Positions 51,620 through 63,441 are shown, counted from the stretch's first letter. The stretch is DNA of 64,000 bases from Apostichopus japonicus (GCF_037975245.1 NC_092575.1:17325810-17389809); one strand, 5' to 3'. Numbers and translations are program-made. Notes: a model not told the origin generated them from the sequence alone.

Positions 51620-54380
51620 AAGTAATGGTAAGCCCTGATATCAATTGCAACACACATCAGTGTGTGAAGACTATCTACCATTATCATCATACCAAGTTTG
51701 ACGAAATTCCGACTAGTAATAGTAGCCAAGTAATTGCAATTTGGAGTATTTCACGTTTGACCCCATGTTCTCATTAATATTCATGAAATGAGCACCAACA
51801 TCAACAGGGATAATCTACTTACTATGGGCCACCCACTCACCAAGTATGGTAATGATTGGTCATTCCCTCGTTGAGTTATTGTGCATACAAACTTTTCATA
51901 ACGAAATAATGCTAGCCCCCCCCCCCCCCCCTTAAAAACATGCATGATATCAATTGCAACACACATCAGTGTGTGGAGACTATCTACCAATATCATCATA
52001 CCAAGTTTGACGAAATTCCAATAAATAGTAGCTAAGTTATTGCAACTTGGGAGTTTTTCACGTTTGACCTGTGACCTCATTAATATTATTTAACTTTGAA
52101 CTCGTATAACTTCGCACACGAAGGTCACATTGGGGTCAACCTATTGACATTTATGATCAGAAGGCACCTTTGACATCTGAAAATAGCATCGAAACTGTAA
52201 AAATCCCCAAAACACGAAACGGTCACCAGAGGTCAAATTGAGGTCAAGGGTCACCCAGATGCGGGTTGACAAATGGATTACATTGAAGCAACTCCCAACC
52301 TTAACGGACAGTTCGTTCTCAAGTTATCACAAAAATACTAGTTTTTTATCATTAATTGACCTTTGGTGACCTCGGATCACATGACCGTTAAGTTTGAAAT
52401 ATTCCCCTATACCATTTGCAACTTGTCCCAAAATATCAACCATGTCACACCTTGGAACTGAGAGTTATTGCATTCAATGTCTGAAAATTAACTTTGACCT
52501 CGTATAACTCCGCACACAAAGGTCACACGGGGGTCAACCCATTGACATTTATGATCAGAAGGTACCTTTGACATCTGAAAATAGCATCGAAACTGTAAAA
52601 ATCCCCAAAACATGAAAAGGTCACCAGAGGTCAAATTGAGGTCAAGGGTCACCCAGATGTGGGTCGACAATTGGATTAAATTGAAGCAACTCCCAACCCT
52701 AACGGACAATTCGTTCTCAAGTTATCGCAAAAATACTAGTTTTTTATCATTAATTGACCTTTGGTGACCTCGGATCACATGACCGTTAAGTTTGAAAATA
52801 TTCCCCTATACCATTTGCAACTTGTCCCAAAATATCAACCATATCACACCTTGGAACTGAGAGTTATTGCATTCGATGTCTGAATATTAACTTTGACCTC
52901 GTATAACTCCGCACACGAAGGTCACACGGGGGTCAACCCATTGACATTTATGATCAGAAGGTACCTTTGACATCTGAAAATAGCATCGAAACTGTAAAAA
53001 TCCCAAAAACATGAAAAGGTCACCAGAGGTCAAATTGAGGTCAAGGGTCACCCAGATGTGGGTCGACAATTGGATTAAATTGGAGCAACTCCCAACCCTA
53101 ACGGACAATTCGTTCTCGAGTTATCGCAAAAATACTAGTTTTTTATCATTAATTGACCTTTGGTGACCTCGGATCACATGACCGTTAAGTTTGAAAATAT
53201 TCCCCTATACCATTTGCAACTTGTCCCAAAATATCAACCGTGTCACACCTTGGAACTGGGAATTATTGCACTAAATGTCTGAAATTTTACTTTGACCTCA
53301 TAAAACTTCACACACAAAGGTCACCTGGGGTAAACCTATTGACATTTTTGATTGGTGAGACGTGAATATAGCATCAAAACTGTAAGAATTCAAACATTTT
53401 TTTCTTTGCCCATTTTCTCACCGAAAATACTAGTTTTTTAACATTAATTGACCTTTGATGACCTCGGATCACATGACCGTTAAGTTTGAAAATATTCCTC
53501 TATACCATTTGCAACTTGTCCCAAAATATCAACCTTGTTACACCTTGGCCCTGGGAGTTATTGCATTAAATGTCTGAAAATTAACTTTGACCTTGTATAA
53601 CTTTACACACAAAGGTCACCCGGGTGTCAACCCATTGACATTTTTGATCGGAAGGTACCTTTGATATCCAAATCTAGCATCAAAACCAAACATTTTCTTT
53701 TTCGCCCGTTTTCTCCCAAACTAAGCACATTTTTTCTAATGTGACCTTTGACCTTTTGACCTTGGTTTCAAATGTAGTTTGATCTGCTGATTCCAAAAAT
53801 CAACACGATAAGTCTGTACAGCCATCCTAACTCTAACCGAAAACTTTGACCCCATATAAGTTCGCACACAAAGGTCACACGGGGGTCAACCTATCCATAT
53901 TTATGATCGGAAGGTACCTTTGACATCTGAAAATAGCATCGAAACTGTAAAAATCCCCAAAACATGAAAAGGTCACCAAAGGTCAAATTGAGGTCAAGGG
54001 TCACCCAGATGTGGGTCGACAATTGGATTACACTGAAGCAACTCCCAACCCTAACGGACAATTCGTTCTCAAGTTATCGCAAAAATACTAGTTTTTTAAC
54101 ATTAATTGACCTTTGGTGACCTCAGATCACATGACCGTTAAGTTTCAAAATATTGCCCTAACCAGTTCACAACTTGTCCCAAAATATCAACCTTGTCGCA
54201 CATTGGCACTGGGAGTTATTGCAGTTTTAGTATTTTGGGTTTTTGGACCATAACTGACCTTTGGTGACCTTTGTGGGCACCAAAAACAATAGGGTTCATC
54301 TACTCACTATGGGCCACCCACCCACCAAGTTTCATCATGATCAGTCAATCCCTTGTTGAGTTATCGTGCATACAAGCTTA
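51620..54380. repeat. About 399-bp satellite array rich in AGGTCA half-sites
   Basis: Near-identical units recur at offset about 399 bp (for example the ACTCCGCACACRAAGGTCAC landmark at 52107, 52505 and 52904), with more diverged copies to 54250 and a leader from 51620. Each unit carries repeated GGTCA motifs, including GAGGTCAAGGGTCA. Open frames of 73 codons repeated at the same spacing are artefacts. Confidence 0.93.
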
Positions 54381-54387
54381 AGCGTCA

Positions 54388-54408
54388 CACACACACACAC
54401 ACACACAT
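54388..54408. repeat. (AC)n microsatellite
   Basis: About ten AC dinucleotides joining the 399-bp array to the following GGGGAC-rich segment. Confidence 0.95.
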
Positions 54409-54596
54409 ACATGTATAGGCTCCCAAATGGGGACAACTGCTCAACACAGGAGAATTGGGGACATGATGATATAACTTTGTACTTCCTACTGCTTGCGTAA
54501 AATAGCTCTTAAATAATATTAAAGGTACCAGCTTAATACTAAAATCTGTTTCTTGTCCATTTTCTATGAATTATTGAACTTGGTTCTACACATACC

Positions 54597-54800
54597 ATGT
54601 GGGGACACACTGTGTCACCTAACTGGGGACTTGGTGTGTCACCTAACTGGGGACTTGGTGTGTCACCTAACTGGGGACTTGGTGTGTCACCTAACTGGGG
54701 ACTTGGTGTGTCACCTAACTGGGGACTTGGTGTGTCACCTAACTGGGGACTTGGTGTGTTAACGAATTGGGGACTTGGTGTGTCAACAAATTGGGGACTT
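54597..54800. repeat. 24-bp minisatellite
   Basis: About eight copies of ACTTGGTGTGTCACCTAACTGGGG, the first six virtually identical and the last ones degenerate. The multiple-of-three period leaves several frames open, giving 8-residue repeats that are not evidence of a gene. Confidence 0.96.
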
Positions 54801-55554
54801 TCATTAACTGGAGAAACCCAGTGTCAACTAATTGGGAACACACTGTATCGACCAACTGGGGGCTCAACTGCAGTGGGGACAAACTTTCCTTGTGTCATGC
54901 AAAAGAAACAACTTGAAACAAACTGTGTAACATGTCAAAGCATCACCACACCAAAATCAAAGGTGACTCAAAAATGGGGCAAATTCTTTGATTCTATGAT
55001 AAAATTCTATTATTGCTATGAAGTAATTTGTTACACCAAAACATCCAATGTCCATTTAACACCTTCTCAACTTTAATATTTACATGGGTGGATTAAGGCA
55101 AGACGGTCCAAGGGTTTATAGTGCATTCATTGAACACATTGAATAGTAAGAAGTAGCAGTATACACACAGTGCATGATGCACAATAAAACTTTATTAACT
55201 GAAACTTTCAACAAAAAAGGTGCATTCTACAGTTTTCAGGAATTCCTAAAACAAAATGTTTTGACTGATTGCTTTTATGTCTGTTGCCTGGTAAAATACA
55301 GTTTGCAGACATTTCCCTATAAGAATAGCATAGTTAAACTGATGCTGTACACTACCAGTATTTGTACTATATATATGCAAATGGAAGTGTGAGTACAGTA
55401 CTTCAATTTCAGTCTAGAAGTGAAACAATTTGATATGAAACATACAGAAGCATTAAAACTGCTTCTCAACAAATAATGCTCAAAAATAATTAAGCTGTGT
55501 ACCCCTACATTAAAGATCCCAACCAAACTGTTTTCTAAAACAGTTCCCATGACA

Positions 55555-56440
55555 GACTAGAAAGACTGTGGCATTTGTTCCTGAGCTCCTTTCTGCATGA
55601 ATGACAACAATTAAATCTGTCTAACAATCAACAAACATGAATTTAACAAACTAGTAATAAAACATTAACCAAGAGCACTAAAACATATTCACTTTTATGC
55701 CAACATCAGGCTAGAACTCAAAAGGCAGTCAACATAGCTACTTAGCAGATTAGAAAAGTCTGTGGCATTTGTTTCTGAGCTCCTTTCTGCAATGCTCGAC
55801 AACAATTAAATCTGTCTAACAATCAACAAACATGAATTTAACAAACTAGTAATAAAACATTAACCAAGAGCACTAAAACATATTCACTTTTATGCCAACA
55901 TCAGGCTAGAACTCAAAAGGCAGTCAACATAGCTACTTAGCAGATTAGAAAGTCTGTGGCATTTGTTCCTGAGCTCCTTTCTGCAATGCTCGACAACAAT
56001 TAAATCTGTCTAACAATCAACAAACATGAATTTAACAAACTAGTAATAAAACATTAACCAAGAGCACTAAAACATATTCACTTTTATGCCAACATCAGGC
56101 TAGAGCTGAAAAGACAGTCAACATGGCTACTTAGCAGATTAGAAAATCTGTGGCATTTGTTCCTGAGCTCCTTTCTGCATGAACGACAACAATTAAATCT
56201 GTCTAACAATCAACAAACATGAATTTAACAAACTAGTAATAAAACATTAACCAAGAGCACTAAAACATATTCACTTTTATGCCAACATCAGGCTAGAGCT
56301 GAAAAGACAGTCAACATAGCTACTTAGCAGATTAGAAAATCTGTGGCATTTGTTCCTGAGCTCTTTATTCCATAAACAACAACAATGAAATCTGCCTAAC
56401 AAGTCAATAAACATGAATTTAACAAACTAGTAATATATGA
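55555..56440. repeat. 194-bp tandem repeat array
   Basis: About 4.5 copies of a 193-195-bp unit with GTGGCATTTGTTCCTGAGCT, AACAAACATGAATTTAACAA and TTTTATGCCAACATCAGGCT. TTAAATCTGTC landmarks fall at about 55611, 55806, 56000 and 56193. It ends just downstream of the SET/recombinase gene. Confidence 0.96.
56364..56369 (-). terminator. Candidate poly-A signal of the SET/recombinase gene
   Basis: AATAAA on the minus strand about 95 bp past the stop codon. It arises where the last 194-bp unit has diverged (CTCTTTATTCC instead of CTCCTTTCTGC). Positional evidence only. Confidence 0.45.
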
Positions 56441-56462
56441 ACACAGTAAAGTTTGACCAATT

Positions 56463-57090
56463 CTAATACCACTTTTTGTTAGCCCTTCCAGAGTGATTTC
56501 TTATGAAGTCTTTAATATTGGTCCACTTCCGTCCATCAAAACAACTGTACTTTTCCATCACCCTATCAATAGCTGTCTTTCCAGGCAATTGGTTTAATGC
56601 TATTTCTCGTCTGAATTCCTTTAAAACTACTCTTTTCTCATCTTCTGTCCATACCCTCCTTTGGTATTTTCTCCCTGAATGGACAACAAATATATACATT
56701 ACTATGTGGTGCTTTTGAAAAATACACCTCAATGTTGCCATGTGATAGTTTACAATATAAAGAAACAAATCACATCAAAATGTTTTGAGGTTGGTCTCCA
56801 GCATAAATTGCAATCTGTCTAGTATACTCCTCATATTTTGTTGTTTAAATAAAACTAGAAAATATTTATTTTAAATGGTTTGTTTTATTTATGAACAATA
56901 TTACCTTTCTTCATACTGGGTGGTTCTTCTCCTTCTGAATTAGTGCTTTCAAAAGTGGTGCCATTAGCTTGATGCAGAGACCCTACACTTTCCATGCTGC
57001 CCTCATCCCTACTTGTGTCCTCCTTCTCCTCTTCCTCCTCCTCCTCATCACTATCATCTGTATCATCAGATGATTCTATGTTGTCAATTT
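56463..57090 (-). other. Exons 9-10: acidic linker and W-rich C-terminal module
   Basis: Exon 9 (57090-56905) is Ser/Glu/Asp-rich with a seven-Glu run, so probably disordered. Exon 10 (56674-56463) encodes a compact 70-residue end with VWTEDEKRVVLKEF, LPGKTAI and GRKWTNIKDFIRNH. The two conserved Trp and helical spacing recall Myb/SANT-like DNA-binding modules attached to recombinase-derived animal proteins. That assignment is by pattern only. Confidence 0.65.
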
Positions 57091-60000
57091 CTGAGGAAAT
57101 AAAATCAATGACTGCTTAGATTTGTAGTACAGACAGCACCACATAAACGTAGCGTAGCAAACACAGGTTAGATAACGACAAGTACCATTCCTTGCATCAA
57201 AGACACACCTTAGCCCACAGAATTACAACTTGATAAACACTTTTTAAAGTATCACCTTAGATGATTACTAATTATTTAAAAAGGCAATTAAATTATTGAT
57301 ATATCAAGTTTTACAGTTCTTTAGCAGGTATACATTCTCCTCACTTCAGTATTTCTAATGTAAACTTTACAAATCAGCTTCAAAAGTCCTATTTGAACTT
57401 TAGCTACTAATTTAACTTATTGTACACTCATTTAAATATTGAACTTCATTGCAAAAACATGAAATAAATTCCTGCTTTTTACCATCATCTTTGTCAACTT
57501 CAATTTGGTCCAAAGACTTTCCTGCCAAGCTTGCTGTTGACCCTTTCTCCAAAGAGAGAAGTAGCTTAGATATTTTTGCCACCTGCAGCGTTGCATCTGG
57601 TAAACGGTAGAACTCTCTGTGAACTCGTACATCATGTCCCATAAACTTAGCCAGCATGTCAAGCTCGTTATCTTTAAGATTAAGGACTTGGCTGATTGTG
57701 GCAACATGCTTCCTCAAGCTTGTGGAACGAAGTTGGGTTGGATTCTTCGCTCCGCAAAGAGTTGCAAACTTTCGAATGCAATCAGCACCCCTAATGTGTG
57801 CATCTGAGTTGGATGTAGCACAAGGAAACAAAAACTTATTGTCAGGGTTGACACCTACTTTCTGCCTGAGGCTAATGAGTAAATCCACAGTGTCTTCCAT
57901 CTGTTTTGTTAGCAGCACTGGTACAGTGTTCCCTTTCTTTCCGATGATTTCAATCCTTGTGAAAGTTTTGCAAAGTTCCCTTTCAAACTTACTGAGGCAC
58001 GCAGAGATGTAATCAGCTTTCTCTGATGAGGCTTTCATGTTGTAATCATCAATAGATACTTTGGAAATTTCTCCTTGCCTTCTTCGGTTGAATAACATAA
58101 TTTGTGTCAGAGTTACCTCATTAAGTACCTTCCAAGAAGCTGCTGGGTCAGACTTTCCATCCTCCAACTTTCTTTTCTCATCATGCCCAATTTTTTTCAG
58201 GAAGTTTGAGAGAGTGCAAATGTCTTCCGTGAGTGGTAGTCTCTTAGGGGCATTCCTCTTGTTTTCAGTCATAGTGCGATGAGCATGACGGGAGACTTCC
58301 TCAGTCCACTTCATTTGGCATAACTCAAAGAAATTGGTTGACTGGTTGACAATCTCCTCATCACCTTGTTTCAACCCTTGTGCCTTGACAAGGAGTGCAC
58401 ACTTCTTAATACTATGTCCAAGCTTCAGTGCTAAACTTGGAACTTTGTACAGATGTGTTTGTGTGTCAAAACCAGCCACATTCCTCGCAGCTGTCACAAC
58501 ATGGTCAAACTTAGCTGGATGTATGAAGTCAGCAAGTTCATTATCTGGCTCATTACTGATAAGTCGTATCTCAATCAGTAGTCTGGCCATCTCTCTTAAC
58601 TTGGTTCGTATGTAATTTTGTTGTTCTTTGTCATGACCAAGCTTTAAGAATTCTTTCTTTGCCAGCTGACAAATCAGACTATCACTCTTCAAACATCGTG
58701 ACACGTCATCACCTTTTAACTTGCTAAAGAGTTCATCAAGCTGCAGGTCTGAATTGTTGAGGCTTGGAAGGAGAAGTTTTCCATTTCTGACTAGTTCTCC
58801 CCTCCTTCTCTTCAGTTTGTTTGAGGAAGCCGGCTCCAAATGACATGTGTGTTTGTAAAGGAACCTCTTCGCATAGTATCCATAACAGGTTGGACAGGGA
58901 ATGAAGTTTGATGGCTCAGTGATTTCATTTGGCCTATACCTGACAATTAACTCTCCTGATCCCTGTTCCAGCACCTTGCAATTTTGTAGGTGATTTCCAA
59001 GATTCCTGATTTTGGTGAGCTTTGCTGCCTTCAGTGTGTGATGATCCTCCTGCATCCAGTCAGCCACTGCAGATTCATTGCAATGGGCTGATCGAAGATG
59101 TCTTGGTAGCTTAGCTTGAGGTATTTCGCAGTAAAAACAAAACTGTCTTTTGTCATATACTCTACAATCCTCATTGCTTGTAGACTTCACGGTAATCTGT
59201 GATGTTCTTTCATGATCGGTCTGCTGCTCATCCACTACCTTAGAGTCATTCTCCTCTGGCAAAGTCAGATTTGGATACAAAACATATGAAATATTTGAAT
59301 CATCAGATGGTGGCACAACATCATCATCTTCATCTTCATCATCACTGTCGTCATTGTCGCTGTCAAGCTCGGAGGCAGAATGATAAGACTGTGTATCTGC
59401 AAATGTAAATCAAGTAAACAGGAGAGTAAAGCTGTCACTTAGTCATGGTGGCAGCAGCAATAAAAGAACTTACTTTGAATGCAGAGTTCTCTGAAAAGAT
59501 GTTAAGGATATAAACAGACACTAATGCATCTACAACTTATATGAGCTGCAACTATTCAACAACGACATAGCCATGCCTACCATATCAAAACATGCTAAAA
59601 TGAGTTAGTGTTTTTACCTTCAGGAACAGAATGTTGCTCAACGAATCGTTGTTGTGGGTCTGTTAACGTCACATCTGGATGCCCGACGCAATTATGCTTT
59701 GATCCAATAACATTGTTAGTTTTGTCTAGCTCTGTTAATATGGAACTGATAGTATCCATAAGATGCTCTGGTTCAGGGAGGGAGTTACATGGAACAGCCT
59801 CTACACAAAGAAAAACAGCGAGAAAAATGAAGCAAAGTAGTTTACTTTCAATACAGAATAATGATGACCTGTAACTAGAGCAAAAACAAGAAATGAAGTA
59901 TTTAGAACAGCTTCTAGAAAAGCAAAAACAATGATTGGATATTGCTGATATCCAAGCTTATTTAAATAGATGTCTTACAACATGAATCTACATACTACTA

Positions 60001-63000
60001 GCTGCAATTTTATACGGGAAACACAGGTAATTTTCTTCACCAATAATGGCATGAGTATATCATTGGACAACAACTATGGTCTCCAGTTATCTAAACATTG
60101 TCAAAATGAGAGACTGACAGCAATGATTTTCACTTGCAAACCATTCCATTGTCTAACTGCAATTTAATCCTTACTTGATGATCATTGTAACATTTCAGCT
60201 TTTTTGCAAAATACAAGTTTTTGCATTAAGTTGATAGAGACTTCATTTGTTAAACAAACCTCACCAGGTTGTCATGTGCACTTATTTAAGAAGCATACTT
60301 ATAGTCAATGCTACATTAGATAAACTCTGCACAACTTTTAAGTTTGTACCTTCTGAAATTGACTTTCCTTCAACAAAGGCTGGTTGTTCCTGTGTTAACA
60401 CGAGATTTGGATGCCCATTACAATCCTCTGATGATCTCATAACATCATAAGTTTTTTCTAGTTCTGCAGATGTCGAGCTACAAGTAGGCATGGGATGTTC
60501 TGAGTCAGTGAGGAAGCTACGTGGAATTACTCCTGCAAGAAGAAATGAGAGGAAAAAGGAGGCAAAATAAGTTTGCTCAATGCAGAATAATATGTGAACA
60601 AACCGCAAACATAGAAGGAAGTCTACCCTCTTACACTTATTTCATTCATCTTGAATCTACATGCAACCATTGACAATTTGACACAAAAATTCAAACTATC
60701 AGCAGTTGAGCAGACATATCGATATGACAACCATGTTCTATAATCATCAAATTATCCATCCACCTTCCCTACTTAATGTGATATATTTAGCTCATTGCAC
60801 TTTTGAAGGTCTCGTCACCAGACTAAATCAGTGGAACAACCTCACTACATTCCAAAAACTTTGCTACTGCATCTCTGAACGTGGTGACTTCTCTACGTTA
60901 ATTACTACAATTTATCAAACACATGAAGTTCATAAGTTTGTACCTTCAGAAACCGAATCTGGCTCACAAACTGCCAGTTGTTCGTCTGTTGACATCAGAT
61001 CTGAATGTCTAACCCAATCTTCCACTGTTTTCATAACATCAATTCTTTTGTCTGGCTCCTTGGATGCTGGACTGCAAGTAGCCATCTGTTCTTCTGTAGC
61101 AGTGTAAGAGTAACATGAAACAGCTTTCACAAAAGCAAAAATATTGTTTACTGCAGTGTATTAAAATGCATTCACTCCTACAATAAATTGTAAAACCATT
61201 CCTGAGATGGTAAACAGATCTTGAAAATGTTTCACATTCTAAATTCCACTCAATTTCAAACTGAAACAATGTCTCAGTCTTTCTCATATTTTAAGTTTGA
61301 ATTTCCCTCATTGTTCGTCACCATAGAAATAATTGTTGCAACACACTTATTATGTGAACATGGCAAGAAAAATAATAAGCCAACATTTTGCTCTTTCCTT
61401 CCTTCTTAGATCCTGACCGTTATATATCCTGCAAATTAGTGCACCTCACTGTAATGTGAGGTCTTACATGAAGTACAATGTGTAGAATTTAATACATCAA
61501 ACATATCACATAGGCCTACAGATAATTATGCCTCCGCAAAAAAAATATAAAGTCAAAAATATAAAGGATCACTATCTGTCAAACATATAAAAAAAATACA
61601 TGATAAGACACTGCTGAAAATACAATGTAATTCTAGTACCTTCAGATGGAGCATTTTCTCCTTCTCGGACACGGCTCTCAAAAGAAACCTGTTGAAGAAG
61701 CAGAACACGTTCTTATTACAAAATATTAGCATTGTAAACTTCAGTAAATAGAAATAGATCAATTATATGGGTGGATTCAAACTTAATCTCCCTTCTCAAG
61801 ACATCTATAAGGCATTACAGTGCCACAGAGCATGCTCAATACAGTTACCCATTCAAGCAGACCCTCTCATAGTATACTCATAGTAAACACAAAATGAATG
61901 CATGAACATTTTTGTAATGAAATTATATGGGTCAAATGACTGGGAAATGTTTAATAACAACTGTGCAAAGAAATTGAGGCTAGAGAGAGTTCCACATAGC
62001 AACCTCAGGGACATAAGTCCTGCACTTAAACACCTGACCTATCTAGCTGAATGAAGGTAGAAAGATTCCTTACTAACCACTCTCTGAAGATTTCAGTGAG
62101 AGCCACAGTACAGTGCCTTCTCTAAAGGCATATAGCCTAGGGATCACAACTTATTTACATTTCATAAATCAACCAAACAGGGTCCCTGAACCCTGTTCTG
62201 GCCTCAGTTCATTTGAAATTGCAACATTTTAAAATTTTATGGAGGAGCTTGATGGTGTTTAAATTCCATATTTTCTAAAAAATGGCACTATCTGATAAGG
62301 TAACTCTGCAATGTTCTTTCCTACAAACAGCCTTACAAGTGAAATGATGATTTTAATAGTTATGCTGGCTGACACATTGGAATGTTGGAAGTTTCTGAAT
62401 GTAAGCTCCTCTCTTGGTAATGGAGGGAGGGAGTTTGGGGGGGGGGGGTAAATTTAAATTGCACACTAACCTCTTTCACCCATGGAAGATTGATGATTCC
62501 ATAGTCATACAGAATTTCAGTGTCTTGCTTTATATCCTTGGTTGCAAAAAGACACAGTACTGGCCTGTTGTTGTAAGTCTTAACGACGATTTTGGAATTT
62601 ATTTCCCCACCTATGCCATGATTAACAAGTCTTCCAAATTTTGGACCTGTTTGCGGTTCAGTGTTTGCATCAACACTAGAAATAAAATGAGAATGGATAA
62701 GAATTGGTAAATCACCTGTTTGTATATCACATTGTAACTAACCAAAGTTGATAGCTACTTTTTTTTAGTTTGTCATTGCAATCACGTACCTGATGCAAGG
62801 AGGGTATTGAAAAATATCGGTGAATGTAAAAATATACATTAATTCTCTGACACTTCAAACTGGACATCCAACATATTGTAATTATTTCTCCACTTTGGCA
62901 TTTTTAGCTTTGTTTCATCTTGAGGAATTGCCTTTACTTAGAGCAAATCAAAAAGCTTACCACCATTTCTTCTCTCTGTACTTAAAAAAGTAACGAAATA

Positions 63001-63441
63001 CGCTTGGTTCTTCTATTTCCCTTTGTTCCCCTTCCTTGGCTGTGATCAGTTCCCCCGAGTAAGTTACCAGAAACCATCCCATTTTGAATGACTGGGAAGT
63101 AAACAGACTCCTTCCTGAAAGAGGCAATGCGTTTTTTTGAAAAGTAATGAAATCCATCACTATTCACTATCACTAATTGATATCACTAATCTCCTGTAGT
63201 AATAACTGCTGCCGAATACTTACCTTAACCACATCTAATAAATTTAACTTGACTGCATCATACCTCAAAACCCAACAATAGTTAAATAAAGAAGGACATT
63301 TACACTTGTAATTCAAATTGAAAATTTAAGTGAAAAAGTACCTTTTGTTGGTGATATCTTGACCAAAAACCCAGGTGGATCTTCCTGCATATATTTATCA
63401 AAACTAGGCCCTGGGCCGTGCCTTGTGCTACGTCTTGACAT
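56463..63441 (-). CDS. KMT5A-like SET domain / tyrosine-recombinase fusion gene, 10 exons, 1121 aa
   Basis: Exons in transcript order: 63441-63342, 63114-62961, 62675-62471, 61688-61640, 61123-60944, 60532-60350, 59800-59618, 59396-57483, 57090-56905, 56674-56463. All have GT-AG ends and join in one frame ending at TAG. Residues about 34-153 are a SET domain: FLVTYSGELITAKE, FGRLVNHG and EILYDYG, then PWVKE as in the KMT5A (SET8) C terminus. Residues 170-351 are three homologous exon-encoded modules. Then come an acidic stretch, two C2H2-like motifs, a tyrosine-recombinase core and a C-terminal W-rich module. SET8 monomethylates histone H4 Lys20; this copy has GRS where SET domains usually have GRG. 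Six consecutive introns (4/5 to 9/10) are phase 1. It may be a domesticated transposon fusion or a mobile gene. Whether one transcript covers all ten exons needs RNA evidence. Confidence 0.75.
57483..59396 (-). other. Exon 8: acidic region, zinc-finger motifs and tyrosine-recombinase core
   Basis: This 1914-nt exon begins with an Asp/Glu/Ser run. C2H2-like motifs follow at protein residues about 438-456 (CFYC...HLRSAH) and 519-537 (CPTC...HTCH), then a basic KLKRRRGEL patch. The recombinase part has RRRQGE (about 789-794), a GKKGNTVPVLL hairpin (about 837), TSLRKHVAT (Arg 913), GHD (His 939) and REFY (Tyr 948). These match the R-K-R-H-Y set of tyrosine recombinases, with Thr or Ser in place of the first His of HxxR. 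Crypton-type elements carry such enzymes. If the final donor is not used, the frame runs on to a stop at 57412. Confidence 0.8.
59618..61123 (-). other. Three tandemly duplicated 60-61-codon exons
   Basis: Exons 5 (61123-60944, 180 nt), 6 (60532-60350, 183 nt) and 7 (59800-59618, 183 nt) are symmetric phase 1-1. They share a pattern: E-x-x-M-x-T near position 13, a D/E-K-x-x-x-V-hydrophobic centre, then HPD/HPN-x-x-L-T and a V-x-E-x-x-S-V/I-x-E-G end. Flanking intron sequence is also similar (for example CAGAATAATATG versus CAGAATAATGATG), showing duplication of exon plus intron. Function unknown. Confidence 0.85.
62471..63114 (-). other. SET domain exons 2-3 of the fusion gene
   Basis: Exon 2 (63114-62961) begins the SET fold with GRSLFTSQSFKMGWFLVTYS and ends KKW plus a split Cys codon. 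Exon 3 (62675-62471) completes CVDANT, the cofactor-binding FGRLVNHG segment and the catalytic-type EILYDYG, then INLPWVKE. KMT5A has equivalent YCVDAT, RLGRLINHS, LLYDYG and HPWLK blocks. The core tyrosines and NH pair are kept, so activity is possible. Confidence 0.85.

Larger units (their letters stand above)
42758..56462. other. Satellite-rich interval, possibly PPTC7 intron
   Basis: No coding exon was recognised. The region is dominated by tandem arrays listed separately: imperfect AT-rich repeats near 42900-43150, a 205-bp array, an about 399-bp array, a 24-bp minisatellite and a 194-bp array. It is either the upstream intron of the PPTC7-like gene or spacer before the SET/recombinase gene on the same strand. 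Confidence 0.5.

Noticed and set aside
52488-53108. Pair of 73-codon minus-strand frames with near-identical sequence
   Set aside because: They recur at the 399-bp satellite period, so they reflect repeat copies rather than paralogous genes.
54553-55076. Open frames of 69 and 159 codons with 8-residue repeats
   Set aside because: Created by the 24-bp minisatellite, open in more than one frame, and no recognisable protein.
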